This document shows positions 8,624 to 16,999 of a DNA stretch of 64,000 bases, in pieces. The position numbers and the translations under genes are program-made. The stretch spans positions 2,868,001 to 2,932,000 of the forward strand of contig NZ_CP150203.1 of the NCBI RefSeq assembly GCF_037969725.1, in the 5' to 3' direction. The notes beneath the pieces are model-generated. The model was not told the DNA's origin. It ran no database searches and saw only the letters and a list, made by a program, of their open reading frames with translations. Source of the DNA: Paenibacillus sp. FSL W8-0426 (GTDB lineage: Bacteria; Bacillota; Bacilli; Paenibacillales; Paenibacillaceae). The first letter of the stretch is position 1; each line of letters opens with the position of its first letter.

Positions 8624-9556
8624 GTGCAGCTTCACAATGAAACGCAGGTTCCGGCACAGGTCAGGTTTCGTTCAAGACGTAAATGGAATGCCCGGGCTTG
8701 GGCGCCGTATCTGTTCGTGATGCCGTTTATCGTATCGTTTTTAATCTTTTTTGCTTATCCGCTATATCGCGCAGGCATGATGAGTTTCCAGCAGGTGTTG
8801 CCTGGTGATGTGCAGTTTGTGGGGGTGGAGAATTATCGCAAGCTATGGAACGCCGATTTCGGGACAGCGCTCTGGAACAGCACGCGATATACGTTCTGGA
8901 CGATGCTGCTCTTAATTCCCGTTCCGCTGGTGCTGGCCGTTTTACTCAATTCGAGCCGCATGCTGGCCCGCAATCTGTTCCGTTCCGCGCTGTTCATTCC
9001 CGCATTGACCTCCGTCGTGGTGGCCGGGGTTATTTTCAGATTGATTTTCGGCGAACTGGATGGCGCACTAATGAATACCATCTTGAACACCTTCGGCATT
9101 CCTAGCCAGCAATGGCTGTACAGCTCGTCCCTTGCCATGGTAGCTCTCGTAGTGCTTGCCGGTTGGCGCTGGATCGGAATCAACATGCTGTATTTCCTTT
9201 CCGCATTGCAGAGCATACCCAAGGATCTATATGAGGCAGCGGATATCGACGGCGCAGGGGTGCTGCAAAAGTTTACCCGGATCACGGTGCCGATGCTGAA
9301 ACCGATCACGATCTATGTCATCACGATAACGTTATACGGCGGTTATGCCATGTTTACGGAAAGTTACATGCTGTGGGCAGGCAAGCCTTCTCCGCAGCAT
9401 ATCGGTTTGACGATGGTGGGTTACATTTACGAGCAAGGCTTCCAATACTTCAACCTCGGCTTCGGCGCAGCCATCGGCATCACGCTGCTGGGCATTACGC
9501 TCGTGATCAGCATGCTTCAGCTGACGATGCTTGGCATGTTCAGAAAGGAGGATTGA
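8624..9556 (+). CDS. Sugar ABC transporter permease (MalF-type)
   Basis: 310 residues with six predicted membrane helices; the first is APYLFVMPFIVSFLIFFAYP. The cytoplasmic EAA loop that docks the ATPase reads YEAADIDGAGVLQKFTRITVPM. A GTG start at 8624 is chosen because GGAGGT lies 7 bases upstream; an in-frame GTG at 8609 would place that site inside the gene. It is followed after one base by the second permease. It should form the heterodimeric membrane channel with the next gene product. Confidence 0.9.
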   Translation: MQLHNETQVPAQVRFRSRRKWNARAWAPYLFVMPFIVSFLIFFAYPLYRAGMMSFQQVLPGDVQFVGVENYRKLWNADFGTALWNSTRYTFWTMLLLIPVPLVLAVLLNSSRMLARNLFRSALFIPALTSVVVAGVIFRLIFGELDGALMNTILNTFGIPSQQWLYSSSLAMVALVVLAGWRWIGINMLYFLSALQSIPKDLYEAADIDGAGVLQKFTRITVPMLKPITIYVITITLYGGYAMFTESYMLWAGKPSPQHIGLTMVGYIYEQGFQYFNLGFGAAIGITLLGITLVISMLQLTMLGMFRKED

Positions 9557-9557
9557 G

Positions 9558-10418
9558 ATGAGACAGCGATGGGCTTCCAAACGAATCACGCCTACCTCCG
9601 TCCTACTTTTCCTGGTCTTTGCCGCACTTGCCGTGCTTATGCTGTTTCCGCTCTATGCGCTAATGCTGGCCTCGATCAAACCTGCTACGGAGCTGTTCCG
9701 TTACGGCCTTAACGTCAGGCTGGATTGGAGCATCATGAACCTGGATAACTATCGGGCCATCTTTGCCGGAGAAGGAGCGGCGGGGAATTATTTTACCTGG
9801 TACAAGAACAGTCTGGTCATAACAGCGCTGTTTACCGTCTTGAGCCTGTTGTTTTCTTCAATGGTTGGTTATGGTCTCGGTGTGTATCGGTTCAAAGGTC
9901 GGAATCTGATCTTTACACTGGTGCTTGTCGTCATGATGATTCCGATGGAAATTATCGTTCTGCCGCTGTATGAGCTGACCATTTCGCTGAAATTGATCAA
10001 TACGGTCTGGGGTGTGATTCTGCCGTTCGTCGTGGCTCCGCTGCCGATCTTTTTCTTCCGTCAGTTCGCGCAGGGTTTGCCCAAAGATTTCATGGATGCA
10101 GGCAGAATCGATGGCTGTACGGAGTTTGGCATCTTTTTCCGCATCATGATGCCGCTTATGACGCCGGCATTCGGCGCGATTGCGATTTTGCAGGCGATGA
10201 ACAGCTGGAACAACTTCCTGTGGCCGCTCATCGTGCTTCGTACGACAGAACAGTTTACGCTGCCGATTGGACTGGCATCATTCGTATCGCCGCTCGGTAA
10301 TAATTATGAGGCATTGATTGCCGGAGCTGTGCTCGCCATTGTGCCGATCCTTGTGCTGTTTCTGTTCTTCCAGCGATACTTTATCGCCGGCCTGACGGTT
10401 GGGGGAGTTAAAGGGTGA
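9558..10418 (+). CDS. Sugar ABC transporter permease (MalG-type)
   Basis: 286 residues with six membrane helices. The EAA loop is MDAGRIDGCTEFGIFFRIMMPL, and the C-terminus ends in FIAGLTVGGVKG, the normal MalG-type tail (RYFIAGLTxGAVKG). The ATG at 9558 follows AAGGAGG with good spacing and begins one base after the previous stop, indicating translational coupling. It partners the upstream permease and is the last gene of the operon. Confidence 0.9.
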   Translation: MRQRWASKRITPTSVLLFLVFAALAVLMLFPLYALMLASIKPATELFRYGLNVRLDWSIMNLDNYRAIFAGEGAAGNYFTWYKNSLVITALFTVLSLLFSSMVGYGLGVYRFKGRNLIFTLVLVVMMIPMEIIVLPLYELTISLKLINTVWGVILPFVVAPLPIFFFRQFAQGLPKDFMDAGRIDGCTEFGIFFRIMMPLMTPAFGAIAILQAMNSWNNFLWPLIVLRTTEQFTLPIGLASFVSPLGNNYEALIAGAVLAIVPILVLFLFFQRYFIAGLTVGGVKG

Positions 10419-10476
10419 TGTTGCGGTACCAACGTGGAAGAGAAACATATATCAAACAACTGAGCAGAAAATCTTA

Positions 10477-10510
10477 GAGTCGCCTAACGGCGGCTCCTTT
10501 AGGTTTTCGG
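10477..10510 (+). terminator. Terminator of the 7.2-10.4 kb sugar ABC operon
   Basis: GAGTCGCC and GGCGGCTC form an 8-bp stem (one G-T pair) around TAAC. A T-rich but interrupted tail follows. Confidence 0.6.
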
Positions 10511-10623
10511 TTGTTTTGTTAAATGTTAGGTTATTGGCACTTGCCTTTTATTTGTTTTGCGATATTCTATTAGATTAGAGTTAATAGTAAATCTTCTGTT
10601 ACAACAGGAAGTGGGGGAGTGGT

Positions 10624-11538
10624 ATGAAAAGAATACTGAGGGTGTTATGTTTGGTGCTGATCAACTTCCTACTGATTTCAGTTGCATCCATGGAAGCTTC
10701 GGCGGAGGTCAAAACAGCGGTACATACATATAAGGAGCAACCTTACATTCAAATTAACGGCGGGGATGCAGCGGTAACTGAGAAAATAAATCAAATCTTA
10801 AAAGATCATGCGATCAGTGTAGCCAAGGCAAATAAAGCATGGAAGAATTATGATGCAGAATACTACACGAGAAACGTAAAAACATTGTACAACAATAACA
10901 AGGTTGTCTCTGTAGGCTATGTAGACGGTCTGAAGTATAATTATGAAAACAAGGGCACGTATTTTTCAGTCATCTATAATTTTGATCTTACAACAGGACA
11001 GCGAATTATGCTTAGAGATATCGTGGATTCTAAGGATAAGGAAATGAATCTTGAATATGCCATCTCCCGAAATTTGCAACTCAAGTACAGTAAAGGAATC
11101 AAAATTTACGAAAAGAGTGTTTATGATATTCGGTTAACGGATTCCACGCCTTTTTATTTCTATGAAAATGGAATTGTGATTCGGTTCTACCCTTCTGAAA
11201 TTGCAGAGTATTCAGTCGGTTTTATAGATATAAAAATACCATACTCAGATTTAAACGAGAAAGGAACACATAAACTTATTAGCTATTTGGATTACTTGCG
11301 TAACCATGTGACGGATTACATAGACAGTAAGATTGATTATTTTGAGGGATATCGTATAAGTAGTATGTATTCACTTGCGAACGGGGAAGTATGGGAGCAA
11401 GTAGAGCCACGTTTTATCATGTTGCCTTCTTATTCATTGTCCTCGAAAGTGCGAATATATAAAGACGGGGCCCGTTACTATTTGTGGGTCGAAGATATGG
11501 CGGATGTGGTGGAAGTCAGAAGAGTTCATCCGGAATAG
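10624..11538 (+). CDS. Secreted DUF3298/DUF4163-like protein
   Basis: 304 residues with a signal peptide cleaved near ASA-EV (residue ~28), so it is secreted. The pattern FYFYENGIVIRFYPSEIAEY followed by IKIPYSDL at residues ~180-215 is typical of DUF3298, which occurs with DUF4163 in RsiV-type anti-sigma factors and in the N-terminal part of PdaC-like peptidoglycan deacetylases. No transmembrane anchor, deacetylase domain or lipobox is present, so only the extracellular module exists here. The RBS is a GGGGGAG block about 6 bases before the ATG. It is monocistronic with a strong terminator. Its function is unknown; cell-wall or lysozyme contact is a family-based guess. Confidence 0.75.
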   Translation: MKRILRVLCLVLINFLLISVASMEASAEVKTAVHTYKEQPYIQINGGDAAVTEKINQILKDHAISVAKANKAWKNYDAEYYTRNVKTLYNNNKVVSVGYVDGLKYNYENKGTYFSVIYNFDLTTGQRIMLRDIVDSKDKEMNLEYAISRNLQLKYSKGIKIYEKSVYDIRLTDSTPFYFYENGIVIRFYPSEIAEYSVGFIDIKIPYSDLNEKGTHKLISYLDYLRNHVTDYIDSKIDYFEGYRISSMYSLANGEVWEQVEPRFIMLPSYSLSSKVRIYKDGARYYLWVEDMADVVEVRRVHPE

Positions 11539-11566
11539 TTGGAGAAAACTAGTCTGCTTCTGCCAG

Positions 11567-11605
11567 AACGCTACTGACATCACGTTGTCAGTAGCGTTCT
11601 TTTAT
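11567..11605 (+). terminator. Strong terminator after the DUF3298-like gene
   Basis: AACGCTACTGACA (11567-11579) pairs perfectly with TGTCAGTAGCGTT (11586-11598) around a 6-base loop, followed by TTCTTTTAT. Confidence 0.92.
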
Positions 11606-11612
11606 AATAATG

Positions 11613-11771
11613 CTATACAAAACCGTAAAAAAACATCCACACGTTAACGGAGAGAGGCAGAACCGATCTGAAGAAGCGAAGCGTTCTAAAAGCTTTCTGA
11701 AAGAAAGCTGCATCGGAAGATGATCCTGACTCGCAGTGGCCTAGTGTGATTAATTATTGCGGTTTAAATAG
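11613..11771 (+). repeat. Dispersed repeat family, long copy R1 (before EVE gene)
   Basis: A 159-base copy starting CTATACAAAACCGTA and ending TTGCGGTTTAAATAG, which are imperfect inverted-repeat ends. Inside are the shared blocks cgttaacggaga, ggcagaaccgatctgaag, aagcgaagcgttc, the hairpin AGCTTTC-TGAAA-GAAAGCT (11691-11709), gctgcatcggaagatg and gcagtggcctagtgtgat. It lacks the CCGGATTTT hairpin module. It ends 25 bases before the EVE start codon. A TATAAT (11603-11608) precedes its start by four bases. Confidence 0.85.
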
Positions 11772-11795
11772 ACCCACATAAGGAGGCACCCCAAG

Positions 11796-12320
11796 ATGAC
11801 GATGTCCCAACATGATATATTGAATGATCTGAAACATAACCCGGAGCATCGAAAGCGCCGATATTGGATCGGCTGTGTCTCGGAATCCCATGCGAAGCAC
11901 GGAGTCGAACAAGGGATCGGACAGACCTGCCACGGCAAAGCGGCCAAATTGAAGCAAATGAGTGAAGGAGACTTCCTGATCTACTACTCGCCGCGCACAG
12001 ACATGATGAATGGTGAGCCATTGCAGGCGTTTACGGCGTTGGGCCGGGTTGCCGACAATTCGGTCTATTTGTTTCAAATGAGCGAGACGTTTGTTCCTTA
12101 TCGCCGAAAGATCCAATACGTTTCCTGCCGAAACGTAAGCATCAGAGGACTTCTCCATAAGCTCTCGTTTACCCGAGACCGGCGCAACTGGGGACAAGTC
12201 TTCCGATACGGACAATTTGAAGTCAGCGAAGACGATTTCATGATGATTGCGAATGAAATGCTGTCAGAGGACCATGGATTTCATGTTGAGCCTTCGGAAG
12301 AACAGATGACTTTGTTCTGA
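11796..12320 (+). CDS. EVE domain-containing protein
   Basis: 174 residues. After a short leader the EVE (PUA-like) domain fills the protein: YWIGCVSESHAKHGVEQGIG, QTCHGKAAKLKQM, GDFLIYYSPRT, LQAFTALGRVAD and FVPYRRKIQY. EVE domains have a PUA-like fold and are thought to bind RNA or modified DNA bases; single-domain bacterial members are of unknown role. The ATG at 11796 has AGGAGG nine bases upstream. The gene lies directly behind repeat copy R1, so the repeat would be transcribed as its leader if the promoter lies upstream. It is convergent with the YesN-like gene. Confidence 0.85.
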   Translation: MTMSQHDILNDLKHNPEHRKRRYWIGCVSESHAKHGVEQGIGQTCHGKAAKLKQMSEGDFLIYYSPRTDMMNGEPLQAFTALGRVADNSVYLFQMSETFVPYRRKIQYVSCRNVSIRGLLHKLSFTRDRRNWGQVFRYGQFEVSEDDFMMIANEMLSEDHGFHVEPSEEQMTLF

Positions 12321-12331
12321 GTTCTTTTAAA

Positions 12332-12356
12332 AAGTCGCCATGTGCGGCTTTTTTTT
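12332..12356. terminator. Bidirectional terminator between EVE and YesN-like genes
   Basis: AAGTCGC / GCGGCTT stem around CATGT, with eight Ts on the plus side and a shorter T-run on the minus side. It lies between two convergent genes. Confidence 0.75.
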
Positions 12357-12378
12357 GTACCCCTCAAGAATTCATGGA

Positions 12379-13989
12379 TTATCCTGTTTCATGAGAGCTT
12401 TCTCTTTGCTTTTTGCGATAGTCATTGGGACTGCATCCCATTTCCTGTTTAAACAGCTTGGTGAAGTGCGAATAGTTGGTATACCCCACATGTCTGGCAA
12501 TGGCATGGACCGATTGCGTGGTCGTTTCCAGAAGATGCCGGGCGGCCGCAAGACGGGTGTGAATGACATAATTGCCGAGTGAGATGCCCATCTCTTTCTT
12601 GAACAGCCTTGCGAGATAATCCGGGTTCAGGTAGACCAGATCCCCGAGGCTGTTTCGTGTCAGATCTTCTCCGTAATGAGTGCGTATATAATGGGTAATC
12701 TCGTGTACAACCGACTTCGGCTGCTCGGCAGCATTCAGATATTCCGCAGCCGTATTGACCAGGTAGGCAATGTAGGCTTGCATATCTTCAATCGAATGCA
12801 GGGATTGCATGAACAGTTGATCATTCGTTTTGCCCATATACAGCTTGTGGACTTCAATTTCCTTGCTTTTCAATTGGGCATACACCAGCTGCACCAGATC
12901 AAGACGCAGCAGGCTCAGAACAGCGGTGCCTACAATGCCTTCGTGTACAAGCTGATGCATATAACGACCGGTTTCATCCAGAAAGGACTGGAATCGATGT
13001 TCGTTCAGCAATTGCTCGAGCAATCCCAGGTCAGGCGGCGTGTAATTCAATTGGGGCCTGTTATAGTTCTCCAGCAAAAAGGTCTGGTTGCGGTGTTTGA
13101 TTCGCTCTTCATTCATTAACAACAGCTCGTTCACCGTATGGCGAATCTGCCCCAGCGGCAGAGAGAAGCCGATGCTGCAGCAGGCATCCGATTTCAGGTA
13201 ATTGTTCACCTCCGGGATGAACGAGCGGCACATGGATTCGATGAGCTGTACATCCGGTAACCTGTTCCATTTTAGAATAACGATCCAGTTATGATCCTTG
13301 ATCTCGGTTATGGCTTCAATCGAAAATAAAGCGTCCTGAAACCGTTCGACCATCACGTTCAAACACGCATAATCAAACAGATTTTTGTCGGTTTTGCCCA
13401 GCGTATGATCATATGGAAACAGGTTCACCAGAATAGGAAGAAATAGGTCCGTTGCTTCGTAAGGCCAATTTTGTTCCGTCAAAAAAGCAGAAACATCGGC
13501 GGGGTCAGACAGCACGACTTTACCGGAGATGAGCCTGCGCCAGCTGTCCTCGATGAGCTTGCTTCTATTTTTCTGCCACAGCTCGCCTTCATCAATGGCC
13601 TTCTTAATAAACTGCTGATCCCTGGCTTTGGCAACCGCCTTTTGAATAATCAGAGTCAGCTTGTCGAATTCGATCGGCTTTAGAAAATAATCAAAACTTT
13701 GCAGCTCGATCGCTTTCTGCGCATAGTTGAAATCGGCATAATTGGTGAGAAAGATCGTTTGTACGCTGTGCGACTCCTCCCGGACCCATGCGAGCAGCTC
13801 GAGCCCGCTTCCCTGGGGCATCTCAATATCGCATATCAAAATCTGAACCGGATGGTTTCGCAAAATTTCTTTGGCTTGCGCAATATTGTAGGCCGTGAAG
13901 ATCGTGTCGATCCCGAGGGCCCCCCAGTCGATTTTCTTTTCCAAAGCCATGACAACAAAGTAATCATCGTCAACCAGCAATGCATTCAT
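12379..13989 (-). CDS. AraC-type response regulator, YesN-like
   Basis: 536 residues. The N-terminal receiver domain has the acidic pair in LLVDDDY, the phospho-acceptor Asp54 in LICDIEMPQ, the Thr of FLTNYA and the Lys of FLKPIEF. A ~300-residue middle region typical of YesN-like proteins follows, then an AraC double helix-turn-helix ending near IARHVGYTNYSHFTKLFKQE. It should be phosphorylated by the overlapping YesM-like kinase and activate the divergent transporter operon. Its start overlaps the kinase 3' end by 20 bases, so the kinase is transcribed first. The direct repeats at 15836-15957 are its candidate binding sites. Confidence 0.92.
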   Translation of the reverse strand: MNALLVDDDYFVVMALEKKIDWGALGIDTIFTAYNIAQAKEILRNHPVQILICDIEMPQGSGLELLAWVREESHSVQTIFLTNYADFNYAQKAIELQSFDYFLKPIEFDKLTLIIQKAVAKARDQQFIKKAIDEGELWQKNRSKLIEDSWRRLISGKVVLSDPADVSAFLTEQNWPYEATDLFLPILVNLFPYDHTLGKTDKNLFDYACLNVMVERFQDALFSIEAITEIKDHNWIVILKWNRLPDVQLIESMCRSFIPEVNNYLKSDACCSIGFSLPLGQIRHTVNELLLMNEERIKHRNQTFLLENYNRPQLNYTPPDLGLLEQLLNEHRFQSFLDETGRYMHQLVHEGIVGTAVLSLLRLDLVQLVYAQLKSKEIEVHKLYMGKTNDQLFMQSLHSIEDMQAYIAYLVNTAAEYLNAAEQPKSVVHEITHYIRTHYGEDLTRNSLGDLVYLNPDYLARLFKKEMGISLGNYVIHTRLAAARHLLETTTQSVHAIARHVGYTNYSHFTKLFKQEMGCSPNDYRKKQRESSHETG

Positions 13990-15721
13990 GGTTTGCCACC
14001 TCTCCCGAAGGTTCTGAATTCAGTAAGATTTTAGGTAAGGAAAGCGTGATTCGCGCACCGCTTGCGTCGTTTGCAAACGTAATCGTCGCTTCATGCCGAT
14101 ACAGCAGCTCCAAACGTTGAATGGTATTCATAATGCCGATCCGGTTGCCGCCGGTTTGTTCCAGTGCTTCCCCGCGCACCAATGCGTCAAGAATTTCCTG
14201 ACTGAATCCGGGTCCCGTGTCGGAGATCTGGATGAGCACAACATCGCCATGCTCTTGTCGCTCTTGCGTTACGGACAACGTAATACATAATTCCCGATCC
14301 CGCGAGACGCCGTATTTGACGGCATTTTCAATAAATGTCTGTATAACAAGCGGTGGCACAGCGACACCCGTGATCCCCTCGGACTGTTCGATCCGATAGG
14401 AGAAAGCATCCCGGTAACGTGATTTCTGGATGTCCAGAAACGTTCTCGCATGTTCGATTTCATTCTCCAGCAGAACGAAATTATCTCCGCTTTGAAAGAT
14501 ATAACGGAAATATCGGGACGTAGCCAGGGCCATGCTTTCAATCTCTTTATACATTTGCATCTGCGCCATACTGTACATGCTCGTCAGGCAATTCAGAAAA
14601 AAGTGGGGTTTGATCTGTAACTTCATATAATCCAAACGTATTTTCTGTTTCTCCAATTCCTGCTCGTAGCGATCAATCTTGAATCGTTTAATCTGGCCCA
14701 CCAGTTCCTTGAACTGTGCATTGACCTGCTCCAGTTCCATAATCCGGCTGCTTTTGAGGTCTGCTGCCTCATCGCCTTCGTTAATGAGGGCTAGATTTTT
14801 GGAAAATCGCTGAATGGGAACAAGCAGATTTGTTCTGAAAAACATTAGGATTGCGCTTAATGAGCAGGTTACAATCAGAAAAAGCAGCATGATGAGCAGC
14901 TGAGCCACCATGATTTTCTCAAATGCACCAAACTTGATGACCATACGCGCGCTGAAATCCGCATTCGAGAAGTCGCTGCTGACGACATTGTGCGATTGGA
15001 GCACATCCATGAAGGAAGGCTGCGGGTCTGCCGCGTTTTCTCCGCTGGCAGGTCCGGAAAGCTGCATGCCGTTCTCATCCACCAGAGAGGCGTATCCGTT
15101 GGCGCCCAGATTCATTTGCTGCAATGGGGCAATGAGATCATCTGCAGATATCAACGCGATAAGATACCTATTGTAGTACGGCGCAATATTGATCAGATAA
15201 GAAGTACCGTTCACGTGGATAGGCGTCCAATGGGAGTAGAATTTCTCATATACCCCTTTTTCACGAGTCAAGGTGATGATCTGTCTTTTCACTTCCGAAT
15301 AGTCCGAATAAGAGATGCTTATTGGCGCACAGTTGAGGAAGTATTCGCTGCTTTCCAAATAATAAAAGAAATTGTAGGACTGGCTATAGTTTCGCTGCAG
15401 TTCGGCAAAAAGCTTATGTAACTTCTCATTGGACTTCAGAAATGGAATGCTGTTTACGCCATACGTATTCATCGTGTCGAGATTTTCGTCGTTGGCCAGC
15501 GTCCATCCCATGAAATGATTAATGTAGGCAAAATCATGATTAATGCGATTAATGTACAAATCAGCGGTATTTTGCAAATATTGGGCGGATTGCTGCTTGA
15601 CCAGGGAGATCGAAGCGATGCTGATGATCAGGTCCAGAACGAACACGACAAATGAAATGACGAACATCATGCGAATGTAATGCCGAATGGGATAGGGCTT
15701 GATGGCGTTCAGGTTTGCCAT
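13970..15721 (-). CDS. Sensor histidine kinase, YesM-like
   Basis: About 583 residues from the ATG at 15721. It has a membrane helix near residue 20-40, an extracellular sensing region of ~230 residues, a second helix (LLIMLLFLIVTCSLSAILMF), a HAMP segment, the His-kinase box QIKPHFFLNCLTSMY with the phospho-accepting His, and a HATPase domain with IENAVKYGV, DTGPGFS and RIGIMNTI. YesM kinases sense extracellular sugars or binding proteins and pair with YesN regulators; the partner overlaps at the 3' end. The frame stays open upstream to 15889, but those residues look unlike a kinase N-terminus, so the internal ATG before MANLNAIKPY is preferred, with only a weak RBS. Confidence 0.88.
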   Translation of the reverse strand: MANLNAIKPYPIRHYIRMMFVISFVVFVLDLIISIASISLVKQQSAQYLQNTADLYINRINHDFAYINHFMGWTLANDENLDTMNTYGVNSIPFLKSNEKLHKLFAELQRNYSQSYNFFYYLESSEYFLNCAPISISYSDYSEVKRQIITLTREKGVYEKFYSHWTPIHVNGTSYLINIAPYYNRYLIALISADDLIAPLQQMNLGANGYASLVDENGMQLSGPASGENAADPQPSFMDVLQSHNVVSSDFSNADFSARMVIKFGAFEKIMVAQLLIMLLFLIVTCSLSAILMFFRTNLLVPIQRFSKNLALINEGDEAADLKSSRIMELEQVNAQFKELVGQIKRFKIDRYEQELEKQKIRLDYMKLQIKPHFFLNCLTSMYSMAQMQMYKEIESMALATSRYFRYIFQSGDNFVLLENEIEHARTFLDIQKSRYRDAFSYRIEQSEGITGVAVPPLVIQTFIENAVKYGVSRDRELCITLSVTQERQEHGDVVLIQISDTGPGFSQEILDALVRGEALEQTGGNRIGIMNTIQRLELLYRHEATITFANDASGARITLSLPKILLNSEPSGEVANHECIAG

Positions 15722-15835
15722 GAACAATGCACCCGCTTTCTGGATTGCTTCGTTATGAATGCGCTTTAATATCTCAGGAATAGTATAAAACCTTTGCTTG
15801 AAAAAAGCATAAAGATTTGCTTTTTTGGGGTTCAG

Positions 15836-15862
15836 AAGTCCGGAATACACATATGAAAGTCC
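15836..15862. promoter_or_regulatory. Candidate YesN operator, direct-repeat pair 1
   Basis: AAGTCCGGAAT at 15836 and AAGTCCGGAT at 15857 are the same word repeated exactly 21 bases apart, two helical turns. It lies on the kinase side of the divergent region. AraC-type proteins commonly bind such direct repeats. Confidence 0.55.
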
Positions 15863-15930
15863 GGATCGCGATATGTTTTGTGCCAGCAAGCATTCGGGTT
15901 ACGTATAAGCGTTCAAAAAAGGAACATCAG

Positions 15931-15986
15931 AAGTCCGAATACCGTCCCTAGGGGTCCGATATAGCGAAGGGGAAGTCGTTTATACT
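15931..15986 (+). promoter_or_regulatory. Candidate activator site (pair 2) and promoter of the transporter operon
   Basis: AAGTCCGAAT at 15931 and GGGTCCGATA at 15952 are again 21 bases apart. A -10-like TATACT lies at 15981-15986, and the matching -35 position (15958-15963, GATATA) is poor. The second half-site touches this -35 region, as expected for a promoter that needs the activator. The operon start codon is at 16060. Confidence 0.55.
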
Positions 15987-16059
15987 GAAGCTAATCCAGC
16001 GCTGACAGGTCCAAGCGGGAAAGCAGCACCAGTATATGTACGGGAGGGAAGGGAAAACC

Positions 16060-16983
16060 ATGAGGACCAATGCACTTTATTTAGGAAAAACGATGGAGAG
16101 AATCAGGCGTAATTGGGGGCTTTACGTTTTACTTTTTCCGGCTGTTCTGTTAACACTGTTATTCGCTTATAAGCCGATGTACGGCGTCATCATCGCATTT
16201 AAGGATTATAGTCCGGCGTCGGGAATCGGAGGCAGCCCATGGGCGGGGTTCAAGTACTTTGAAAAGTTTTTTCATTCCTATCAATTTACCAATACGATTC
16301 GGAATACACTTGTGATCAGTCTGTACAGCTTGGCTACGTTTCCGATCCCGATTATGCTTGCGCTGTTGGTGAACCAGATGAGAGCAGGGAGGTTTAAAAA
16401 GTTTTTCCAGACCGTCTCCTATATGCCTCACTTTATATCAACGGTAGTTATGGTCGGATTGATGCTGATTCTGCTCTCGCCCAGTACGGGGCTCGTCGGC
16501 AATGTGTATCAGCTGTTTGGAGCACAAGCACCGGACTTAATGGGCTCATCGGCTCTGTTCAGCAGCGTGTATGTGTGGTCTGACGTGTGGCAGCATGTCG
16601 GTTGGGACAGCATCATCTATATTGCCGCGTTGTCTGCCGTAGATCCAAGCCTCTATGAAGCGGCAACGGTCGATGGGGCAAGCCGGTGGCACAAGATTCG
16701 TTATATTGATATTCCGATGCTGATGCCGACGGCGATCACACTGCTCATTCTGCGAATGGGCGGACTACTGGGCGTAGGATTTGAGAAGGTCTATCTCATG
16801 CAGAATGACTTGAACATCCTCTCCAGTGAGATTCTGTCCACGTATGTCTACAAAATCGGTTTGCTGAGCAGTCAATACAGCTTCTCCTCGGCGATCAACC
16901 TGTTTAATACGGTGATTAATTTCATTTTGCTTATTCTGGTCAATCAGTTGTCCAAGAAATACAGCGAGAACAGCCTATGGTAG
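16060..16983 (+). CDS. Oligosaccharide ABC transporter permease, LplB/YtcP-type
   Basis: 307 residues with six membrane helices, beginning LYVLLFPAVLLTLLFAYKPMYG and followed by GVIIAFKDYSP, the normal start of the LplB-type permeases that accompany YesMN systems. The EAA loop reads YEAATVDGASRWHKIRYIDI. The ATG at 16060 follows GGGAGGGAAGGG. It is the first gene of the operon that is divergent from yesM-yesN and should form a channel with the next permease. No ATPase gene is present in the operon. Confidence 0.9.
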   Translation: MRTNALYLGKTMERIRRNWGLYVLLFPAVLLTLLFAYKPMYGVIIAFKDYSPASGIGGSPWAGFKYFEKFFHSYQFTNTIRNTLVISLYSLATFPIPIMLALLVNQMRAGRFKKFFQTVSYMPHFISTVVMVGLMLILLSPSTGLVGNVYQLFGAQAPDLMGSSALFSSVYVWSDVWQHVGWDSIIYIAALSAVDPSLYEAATVDGASRWHKIRYIDIPMLMPTAITLLILRMGGLLGVGFEKVYLMQNDLNILSSEILSTYVYKIGLLSSQYSFSSAINLFNTVINFILLILVNQLSKKYSENSLW

Positions 16984-16999
16984 AGGGGAGAGAAACCAA

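Noticed and set aside
11613..11771. Repeat R1 as a known riboswitch or T-box leader
   Set aside because: No T-box sequence, no terminator/antiterminator pair before the gene, and the same element precedes unrelated genes.
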